A DNA stretch of 64,000 nt, from NCBI GenBank assembly GCA_023374025.1, contig SIJG01000011.1, positions 1,892,574-1,956,573 on the forward strand, in the 5' to 3' direction. The notes under the pieces were generated by a model. It worked only from the letters and a program-made list of their open reading frames with translations. It searched no databases and was not told where the DNA came from. The DNA comes from Heterodera schachtii. Taxonomy: Eukaryota > Nematoda > Chromadorea > Rhabditida > Heteroderidae. Positions 56,867-64,000 of this stretch are shown piece after piece. A program made the translations under genes and the position numbers. Each line of letters opens with the position of its first letter. The stretch's first letter is position 1.

Positions 56867-57532
56867 TTATTTTTCTTCTCTTCCAAACTGTTTCGTCCAT
56901 CTTACAATGCTCTTTCTATCAATTTTCATTAATTTTGAAATTTCATTATAACTCATTTCCGGATTTTCTTTTTTAATTTCCCAATAAATTTTCATTTTTT
57001 CTATTTTTTCTTCCTCCGTTAATCTTTTCTTGCTAATGCCAAATTGTTTCTTCCATTTAAAAATTGTTCCAATGCTAATTCCAATTTTCTTACCAATTTC
57101 GGCATAATTTTGTTTCCATTCATTGTTCGAATATTTTCTTTTTTGTTTAAATTCATTTATCATTTGAATCAATTTTTGAACAATTTCAAATTTTTCATCA
57201 TCAGTTTTATTTGTTTTTTGATTAAGCCCTAATTCTTTAATCCATTTATAAATATATTTGCGATTTGTCCCTAATTTTTTCGCTATTTTTAATTCAATTT
57301 TACTCCATTCTTTTTCTGAATATTTTCTTCCTTTTTGTTTTATTTTCTCTTTTATTTTATAATATTTTCCAATTATTTCTCTTTTTTTGAGTTCATTTCG
57401 TTTTTCTTCTTCTTTTTTTTCCCATTTTTCTCCAAATATTTCGCCAAATGACTTTTGCTGCTGTTTTTTCTTTTCTGATTCAATTTTGACAATTAAAAAT
57501 ATAATTAAAAAGAATAACGGGAATAATTTCAT
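56867..57532 (-). CDS. secreted triple helix-turn-helix protein, copy I
   Basis: 221 codons from ATG at 57532 (open frame extends 38 codons upstream without a better start). Leader MKLFPLFFLIIFLIVKIES, linker QQQKSFGEIFGEKWEKKEEE, then module 1 (KKLGTNRKYIYKWIKELGLN), module 2 (GKKIGISIGTIFKWKKQFGI) and module 3 (ISKLMKIDRKSIVRWTKQFG). All three are intact with their tryptophans. This and copy A are the only complete three-module intronless genes in the window. The upstream element is at about 57650-57770. The copy sits inside the inverted pair H/J, on the J strand. Localisation and target are unknown. Confidence 0.82.
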   Translation of the reverse strand: MKLFPLFFLIIFLIVKIESEKKKQQQKSFGEIFGEKWEKKEEEKRNELKKREIIGKYYKIKEKIKQKGRKYSEKEWSKIELKIAKKLGTNRKYIYKWIKELGLNQKTNKTDDEKFEIVQKLIQMINEFKQKRKYSNNEWKQNYAEIGKKIGISIGTIFKWKKQFGISKKRLTEEEKIEKMKIYWEIKKENPEMSYNEISKLMKIDRKSIVRWTKQFGREEK

Positions 57533-57644
57533 TTTTTTCGTCTCAAAAAAAATAAAATTTTTTTTAATAAAATCGTAATATATTTTTAATGGATATAAAT
57601 GAATAAAAAATTTTTTTTTCTGATGAAAAAACTGACTGAAAATC

Positions 57645-57775
57645 ATTACTCTACTGATTTAACGTAAAAATAAGAAATCCTACTCAATTGCAAATAATAA
57701 TAATAATAAAATTTACGTTAATAATTTTATCCTTCTCAAAAAATAATTGCCAATTCGTAAATGATTAAATTTATT
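57645..57775 (-). promoter_or_regulatory. HTH-family upstream element before copy I
   Basis: Minus-strand upstream block; plus-strand text CTACTGATTTAACGTAAAAATAAGAAATCCTACTCAATTGCAAATAA, then CAAAAAATAATTGCCAATTC and AAATGATTAAATTTA. Same order of sub-blocks as before copies H and J; the TAAGAAA half of the core palindrome is kept. Confidence 0.55.
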
Positions 57776-57839
57776 TATTTAATTAATATAAAATTCCAAT
57801 TCTAATGGGTCTTAATCAGGGTTTAGCCAACTCTGTTGA

Positions 57840-58159
57840 TTTTTATCATCATTTTTCTGATATTCTTTGTTCCATTTATAAATATATTGGCGATTTGTCC
57901 CCAATTTTTATTTTTTATAATTTTGATGTCATTCTTTTCTTGGATATTTTCTTCCTTTTTGCTTAATTTTTTCTTTTATTTTGTAGAATTTTTGAATTAT
58001 TTCTCTTTTTTCTTTCAAATTTTCTTCTTCTTTTTCTTCCCATTTTTCGCCAAATATTTCATCAAATGATTTCTGTTGCAATTTCTGATTTCCCATTTTA
58101 ATTTGATGAAGTTCGATCATCAAAAATACAATCAAAATGAATAATTGATGTAGCTTCAT
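57840..58159 (-). pseudogene. HTH family copy J, 5' fragment
   Basis: Starts with an intact leader (MKLHQLFILIVFLMIELHQI), linker (QQKSFDEIFGEKWEEKEEEN) and the start of module 1, and then hits a stop after KGRKYPRKE. Beyond it, module 1 resumes after a deletion (KLGTNRQYIYKWNKEY) and dies out at about 57840. It is the inverted-duplicate partner of copy H; leaders and upstream regions are very alike, so the duplication is recent compared with the other copies. Confidence 0.85.
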
Positions 58160-58410
58160 TTTATTTAAAAATTCTCAAAAATTAACAAGCAATTTTTTTA
58201 AATATAATTTAAACATAAATTAAATTTTATAAATGAACAAATTCTTTCAAATCAGAAAAAATCTATTTAATTGAAAATAAATATAAGATTTTATTATTTG
58301 TTATTCTATTGAACAATTTATTGCCAAGAATAAGTAAAATAATGATTAAATTTAATTTTCCATTAATTACATTTTATTTTTGTGGCCTCCAGAAAAATAA
58401 AAATCATAAT
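57950..58410. repeat. inverted duplication, right arm
   Basis: Inverted match of 54690-55160. The arm includes the upstream element (58240-58375, TTTAATTGAAAATAAATATA, CAATTTATTGCCAAGAATAA), the leader and the first part of module 1 of copy J. The pair encloses about 2.8 kb with copy I, the tRNA-like gene and the minisatellite. Confidence 0.85.
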
Positions 58411-58424
58411 TATAAAACAACTCC

Positions 58425-58640
58425 CGCTTCTCGGCCTCAGTCGGGCGCGTTCACCGCTTCTAAGTTTTTAGGGCTCATTAGCCGCTTCGCAGCCTTAGTC
58501 ATGCGTTTCGAGTCCGTCTATAATTTTTGCAGCGCTCATTAGGCCCTCCGCGGCCTCAGTCGGCTGATGGTTCCGCCGTTTCTAAATTGTTTAGAATTTA
58601 TTCTGTCGCTTCACGGCCTCAGTTCAGCATTAATTTAATT
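58425..58640. repeat. ~70-bp tandem repeat, CGCTTCNCGGCCTCAGTC
   Basis: Four degenerate units of CCGCTTCTCGGCCTCAGTCG followed by CGCGTT..TCTAAGTTTTTAGGGCTCATTAG. A single related unit is at about 48690-48720 (TTTAGGCCCTTCGCGGC), again close to an HTH copy. 58650-59260 shows no gene apart from the 3' flank of the next gene. Confidence 0.75.
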
Positions 58641-59260
58641 ATACTTATTTTGCATTTTTGATTTTCTATATAAAAAATATTTACTACTTTTTTTGGTTTT
58701 TAACATATTTATGTTAATATGTTATTAAATTTTAATTTGCATTATTATCCTTTCAACCAAGCATTATAAATTTAATGTAATGTGAATGAAGTGAATGAAT
58801 GGATACAATGGTTTTTGGCATTTCTCGGGTTGATCCCTTTTATCCACGGGTGCCATTTGTACTTGGATTCAAGTACGTGCTTGGATTTGGGTTTTTGTGC
58901 ATCGAAAATTTTGGCTGTACTTACTTCTTTCCCAAAGTGATTTTTCAAGCAAAAAATTTCTCCGAGAATAATCGACATTCAACAATTCATTTACAACATT
59001 CTTAAAAATACTAAGTTTTTGGGCGCTTTTTGTCACTTCTCATTTAAATATATGACAATTTATAAAATATTCTTTTTATACACAACTAAAATACAACAAA
59101 TTATATTAAAAAAAACAATGCAAATATTGCAAAAAATGAACAAAAAAAATTAAATAATTATTATACAATACAAGAATTAACTAAACTTCTCCAAACTAAT
59201 ATTAATTAATTAATTAGTTCTTTTTTCTTTTACATTAACTTGTTTTCCATTTCTTTGTGT

Positions 59261-62033
59261 TCACAAAATTTCTGTTTAAAGTTTGTCAAATTAAATAAAA
59301 ATCAAAAATGTTTTTTTTAATTTACCTTTTTCAGTGAATTGCTTTTTCCATCGCCCTAATGTTTGAATTGTTATGCCCAGAATATCACTCATTTGATTTC
59401 CAGTTATTCTCGGATTTTCCTCTTTAATTTTGTAGGATTTCTTTAATAATTCAATTTTTTCCAAATTCGTGTAAATTCGCATTTCTGAAAAAAAAAGATT
59501 ATTTTTTTTAAAAAATCACTTAATCTCTCCAAAAATTTTATTTTTTTTAATTTTAAGTTATTTATTATGTCACCATTATTATAACGATTATAATTTATTA
59601 AAAAGGGGATTTTAAGCTTTATTTTTAGGCCATAAATTTAAAAAAATTGGATTTTAAACTTTATTTTTATTGGGCTTAAATTTCAAAACTTATGAATTTA
59701 ATTTTTCTTTGTATAGAAAAGCTTACTTTTCTTCTGTGCACTTTTACATTTCTTCTTGGAATCTCTCGCGTAAAATTGGTTTTTCCAATTTGTTAGGGTT
59801 CGTCCCGTCACATTTAGAATTTTTCCAATTTTTTCTTGGTCCAATTCGGGGTGTTTCTTTTTAATTTTTTCATATAATTTCAGCAATTCTTTTTTCTCGG
59901 CGTCATTATGACATTTAACTGAAAAATTTTCGGGATATTCGCATTAATGACTCCGAAATTCTCGGAACATTTAATTACAGAAAGTCGTGAAAATTTAATA
60001 TTTTGAGCAAATTTCCCCCCGCCCGCCCATTAAAAGTAGCCAAAATTACTCTTTTTTGAAAAAATGATCATTTCATATAAAATCAGGGTTTTAAGTTTCT
60101 CCATCGAGCCTATGCTCGTCACTTGCGCATGGTCACGGATTACGGAAGCGTTTTTGAACACAGTAATTACGGGTTATTGTACCCCATAAAACCCAGGGAC
60201 CGTCCCTGAGTCAGTGAACTAAAATTTCGATACTTTTGATAGCATAGAACCCCCGGGGGTTTTATTTTTCAACCCCCTTAGAAAAGGGGCTTTATTTCCT
60301 GGGACCTAATTTATTTAGGAAATACATTATTTATTTAAATAAATTTTCATTTTTTATTTTATTTTTTACATTTGTTGCTTTGCTGAAAAAGCAGGCGACT
60401 TTCGTATATATAGCCCAGTCGGATGCCCATTTTATTAGCAATTTCTTTGTTCGTCATTTGTGGCCATTGTTTTTTCATTTTGTTGAAACGGTTAACAATG
60501 CGAAGCTTCTCATTTTTTAAGTCATTCTTTTCTTCTGGAAATGAATTAAATTGAATTAAATTTATTTTTAAAAGGCAAATTAACAGGGATTCGATCAATA
60601 TTTCGCACGCAAATTGTAAAATAGGCAAAAATGTTGAAAAATTAGTTTCAAAAAACCCCAAATTTTCTTTACGAAATGCTTAGGGGTACTCTAATATATG
60701 GGAAAATTTTTGAAAAATCTCTATTCGTAGGGATATTTTTTTTGAAATTTTTAGTGCCATTGTTAGGATGTGAATTTGATATTTCGAAAATCCAAAAACC
60801 AAGATAAAAATGCCAAAATAGGCAAAAACAGACATTATAAAAATGACCAAAGAAGCTCTAAACAGAGCGCAAAAGCGTTGTCCTTATTATGCTTTTCTTT
60901 CTGGAACAAATTCTTAGAAAACTTTGTCATTTTTCACAAATTCTTTTTCATGATAATTAATATTTAATTAATTCGCCAAAACTAATTAATTAAAATTAAT
61001 TACCCCCAAATTCCTTTTTCCAAAATGCAATTGCTCTTGCGCTGACGCCCAATTCCTTCGCAATTTTATTTTGCTTCCTTCGCTCAGGCACTCTCCCCCA
61101 TTGTTGTGCCAATTGTTCCTTTCTTCTCTCAAATTCGCGCACAATTTCACGCATCTCGTCATTTTCGGATAATTTGACTTAATTAATTACTTTGTTTAAT
61201 TAATTAATTAATTGTGGCGCTTACTTTTTTCTGCTAATTGCTTCCTCCATCTGAATATTGTCCGCCTTGGTATGTTCAGCATTTGAGCAGTTTCTTCATC
61301 TGTCATTTCCGGCTTTTCCCTCTGAATTTGGTTGTATTTCCTCACAAATTCTTCCTTTTCCGATTCACTGTAATAACGCTTTTCCTCTGTGAAATTAAAT
61401 TAATTAAAAACAAATTAAAAATTCCCGAAATTTCAAAAAAAAATATTCAAAAAAAAATCATTTAAAAATTAAATAAAAGTAATTACTCTTTGTAAATTTT
61501 GTGGATTTTGAATTTGTGACTTCATTTTGATCTTCAAAATCATTATCATCCAATTCATCTTCATATGTATTTGCTGTACTGTACTCGCTTTCGTAATTAC
61601 TGTCATTATCATTATCGTAATTACTGTCATTATCATTATCATAATTGCTGTCATTATTATTATCGTAATTACTGTCATTATCATTATCATAATTGCTGTC
61701 ATTATTATTATCGTAATTACTGTCATCATCATTATCATAATTGCTGTCATCATCATTATCATAATTGTTGTCATCATCATTATCATAATTGCTGTCATTA
61801 TCATTATCATAATTGCTGTCATTGTCATTATCGCAATCACTGTCACCATCATCATTACCGTAATTACTGGCAACATCATTACCATAATTACTGCCATCAT
61901 CATTCGTGTAATTACTGTCACCATAATTAGTGCTCGATGATGTATAGACTAAAAAAGCTAGATAATTTAAAAAATTTATAAAAAAAAACAAAAGAAATTT
62001 GTAAAAAAATATATAAAATAAATCTATATTCAT
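59261..62033 (-). CDS. secreted multi-HTH protein with Asp/Asn repeat, one module per exon
   Basis: Seven exons on the minus strand: 62033-61487, 61386-61225, 61177-61004, 60534-60370, 59918-59727, 59484-59326, 59271-59261. They sum to 1410 nt, 469 residues; every intron is phase 1 and has GT..AG borders. Exon 1 encodes a hydrophobic leader (LLFFFINFLNYLAFLVYTSS), then about eleven 8-residue SNYDNDND repeats and an acidic stretch. Exons 2-6 each encode one HTH module: ETAQMLNIPRRTIFRWRKQL; IAKELGVSARAIAFWKKEFG; IANKMGIRLGYIYESRLLFQ (tryptophan lost); IGKILNVTGRTLTNWKNQFY; MSDILGITIQTLGRWKKQFT. Exon 7 adds only EIL-stop. Module sequences are related to, but well diverged from, the intronless copies A-J. 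The phase 1-1 module exons can be added or lost without breaking the frame. The fold implies DNA binding and the leader implies export. Exon 7 is the weakest part. Confidence 0.85.
61570..61860 (-). repeat. 24-bp coding minisatellite (SNYDNDND)
   Basis: Within exon 1 of the multi-HTH gene: tandem 24-bp units, seen on the plus strand as CATTATCATTATCATAATTGCTGT with small changes. The period divisible by three and the absence of stops suggest selection for the frame. Open frames on the other strand and in other phases are shadows. Confidence 0.9.
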
Positions 62034-62209
62034 TTAAATTATCACTTTAATCTAATATTTTTTAATTTTTATTTTGCAACTCAAAAATTACACATATTGA
62101 TTTTTATGCAAATTCAAATTAAATAAATTTAACTTTAACTTAGCAAATAAATATATTTCTCTAATCCTTTTTTGCCGAAAATTAAAATGGTCCATAAATA
62201 TTTAATTAA

Positions 62210-62743
62210 TTAATTTTTCACATTACTTGATGAACTCGGATTATGCTGTTCTGTCCGGCTTATAACATGCTTTTCCTTCTCATTTTTGTTCCATTTTTCA
62301 TAAATTTCGGACAAATTTCGATAATTTTCGTTCTCCTCTTTAACTTCTGTGTTTGCAGCATTCTCGGTTTTAATTTTAATTGCTCCAAATTGATGCGATT
62401 CGCTGCCACCAAATTCTTCTTGTTTAATTTTGGCATTTTTTTCGAAAATTTCAAAATTTTCTTTTTTTATTTTCCCAAATTTCGTATTTGCCTTTTCATC
62501 TGCTGATGCCAAAGAATGCTCGTCAAATGGCTCATCCTTAAAAATGGAAAATAATTATTTCAAATAATTTTGGGGAATTTCCGCGATTATTACTTTTATT
62601 TTCGGCACATTTTTACTTTTTCTTGGCATATTCAAAATGCCGCTCCTCTTCCAAAGATCATCAAATAAATTATCGGATATAGTCATTATTTGTTCGATTC
62701 CCACCAAACAAAAATAAAATAGGGCAAAGAAGAAAAAATGCAT
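62210..62743 (-). CDS. small secreted basic/acidic protein, unknown
   Basis: Two exons, 62743-62594 and 62536-62210, phase 0, 158 residues. ATG opens a signal peptide (MHFFFFALFYFCLVGIEQIM). The next part, SDNLFDDLWKRSGILNMPRK, is reminiscent of the SFDEIFGEKW linker of the HTH family, and is followed by a basic patch (RKSKNVPKIK). Exon 2 is Lys/Glu rich and probably disordered (EEFGGSESHQFGAIKIKTEN, then NLSEIYEKWNKNEKEKHVIS) and ends SSSSNVKN. No HTH. It lies about 180 bp upstream of the multi-HTH gene on the same strand, which could indicate a shared promoter or operon-like transcription, though a TATA-like box is present. The family is not recognised. Confidence 0.7.
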
Positions 62744-62797
62744 TAAATTTTTCAATCTTTAAATAATGTTTGATTGATACAAATGGAATTTTTTTGT

Positions 62798-62806
62798 TTT
62801 TATATA
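62798..62806 (-). promoter_or_regulatory. TATA-like box of the 62.2-kb gene
   Basis: TATATAAAA on the minus strand, 55 bp before the ATG at 62743. Confidence 0.5.
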
Positions 62807-63099
62807 AAAGTTTAAGGGAAATGATGAAATAGCCAATTTGAATTGACTTATATATAATTTTTTTTAATAACAAAATTCAAATAACAAATATGTATTTTTA
62901 TTTAATTTTTTTAAAAACAACTGCACATTTTGCTCCATGCTGCAGAAATTGGTATTTTTTTTTCTTTCAATTTTGGTTACATGTGACTGGGGCATCCGTC
63001 TCGTCTGTTTTTCAAAACAGCATTAACTAATGCCGACATTAAAAATTATACAAAAACAATTTATTATTTATTTATTTGCATAAATAAGTAGAAATTTCT

Positions 63100-63640
63100 C
63101 AAAAAATTAAAGGAAATATTCATTTTTGAATTTCCCGTCTCTGCTGGGGTTTATTCGACACACTCTCATGCAGACTATTTGGTAGGTGTTAGACGGGTCC
63201 GGATATTTGGGCAAAAACAGGGTCCATGTATTGCCGAGTACAGAAAAGCCGAGTCCGGGTCCCGGTCCAAGTTTTGAAACGTGGTCCGAGTATCGAGTCA
63301 AAATCAAGTTGTGAACAAAATTCAAAAATAAATAAATATTTACAAAAGCTTTTGTAATTTACATTGTAAAATATAAAATTCTTCCCAATTACTTGGGAAA
63401 TTTAATTTCTTTAATTTAAGAGCTGGATTATTTTCTACACTAATATCATAAATTTTACCAACCAAATGCTCTAATGGATATTTTAACAAAAAAAAAAAAA
63501 AATTAATTCTTATATGCTTATTAGTGGATATATGTGCAAGGATTGACATATTTTTTGACAATCCGAGAATAATAAAAAATAAAATATTTAAAAATGTCTT
63601 TTTAAAACATATTGTTACATGGTAAATCGTTTTTTTAATA
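63100..63640 (-). other. possible exon fragments, unassigned
   Basis: Minus strand at about 63480-63345 reads YPLEHLVGKIYDISVENNPA, then LKLKKLNFPSNWEEFYILQC, which looks protein-like. About 63300-63170 is a GGGTCCGGGTCC-type repeat. No start or family. 62890-63100 shows nothing. Confidence 0.25.
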
Positions 63641-63649
63641 GGAAAAGAA

Positions 63650-63885
63650 AATTTTTTATTAAGGCTTTTTAGGTAGCAAAGTTAATCAAAACATTTTTTT
63701 GGTTATATCTCAATCGTGTAAAGAAATTATTAAATATTTTAAAGTTATTATATTTAAATTAACAATTATTTTACTTCTTCTTGCCAATATTTTAAAGTAG
63801 AATAAAATTTAAAAAATCTTAAATAATATTTATTTTCGATTAAGTATATTTTTCTGATTTGTAAGAAATCAGTAGAGTTGGGATT
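63650..63885 (+). promoter_or_regulatory. HTH-family upstream element at right edge
   Basis: Plus orientation: AACAATTATTTTACTTCTTCTTGCCAATATTTTAAAGTAGAATAA, AAATCTTAAATAATATTTATTTTCGATTAAGTA, then TTTCTGATTTGTAAGAAATCAGTAG. This is the same block order as before copy H (54702-54870). It predicts an HTH-family gene start just to the right; an ATG lies at 63975. Confidence 0.55.
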
Positions 63886-63974
63886 TTTGTCATGAATAAA
63901 ATATATATTAATGATAAAATTATATTTTCAAAAAAAAAATAAATATAATTTATTTTTGAGTGTTTTTAATCAAG

Positions 63975-64000
63975 ATGAACTCCGCATATTATTCGTTTTA
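63975..64000 (+). CDS. possible start of a truncated gene
   Basis: ATG followed by AACTCCGCATATTATTCG (MNSAYYSF), about 90 bp after the family upstream element, then the window ends. The first codons are not the usual MKL.. leader, so this start is doubtful. Confidence 0.2.

Noticed and set aside
61469..61940. Ile/Thr/Met-rich and Cys/His/Tyr-rich open frames across the 24-bp repeat
   Set aside because: These are other-frame and other-strand shadows of the SNYDNDND coding repeat, whose frame joins exactly to the HTH exons.

Overview
The window looks like nuclear DNA of a plant-parasitic cyst nematode (Heterodera or a close relative). The base composition is strongly AT-rich, genes have short exons with GT..TTTCAG introns, and non-autonomous hAT-type elements and minisatellites are dense. 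The decisive evidence is a four-exon gene at 39273-39968. It encodes a signal peptide, a variable domain and a C-terminal RLSPSGPDPRHH peptide, which is a CLAVATA3/ESR (CLE) ligand mimic of the type known from cyst-nematode gland cells. A secreted RING-H2 gene, a SPRY gene of the nematode type and a Str/Srd-like chemoreceptor fit the same assignment. Species is inferred, not shown.

Layout. 1-6.5 kb: a 30-bp minisatellite, a foldback element carrying tRNA-like modules in both arms, then one intact and two broken copies of a secreted helix-turn-helix (HTH) family. 6.5-13.3 kb: very AT-rich DNA with minus-strand exon-like islands and two solo copies of an element otherwise found upstream of HTH genes. 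13.3-19.1 kb: TIR elements (one nested inside another, both with 8-bp target duplications), the 3' exons of a Cys-rich gene, and HTH remnants. 19.9-21.9 kb: five-exon chemoreceptor on the minus strand. 22-36.9 kb: repeats, a decayed LINE reverse transcriptase, and scattered protein-like exons without an assignable gene, including two HExxH-bearing fragments. 36.96-40 kb: a frameshifted SPRY gene diverging from the CLE gene; the CLE gene is bracketed by near-identical 570-590-bp direct repeats. 41-50 kb: MITEs, minisatellites and a LINE ORF1. 50.1-52.1 kb: eleven-exon secreted RING-H2 gene. 54.7-58.4 kb: an inverted duplication with HTH copies. 59.3-62.7 kb: a seven-exon secreted protein with an Asp/Asn repeat and five HTH modules, one per exon, every internal intron in phase 1, followed upstream by a small secreted basic protein. 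A further HTH-type upstream element lies at the right edge.

The unifying theme is secretion. The HTH proteins, the CLE, the RING-H2 protein and the 62.2-kb protein all begin with a signal peptide, so the window reads as an effector neighbourhood embedded in transposon-rich DNA. The HTH family is the least familiar component: secreted, lysine-rich, multi-HTH proteins that vary by gain and loss of whole modules. Exon joins were worked out by hand from splice signals and reading phase; transcripts would be needed to prove them.
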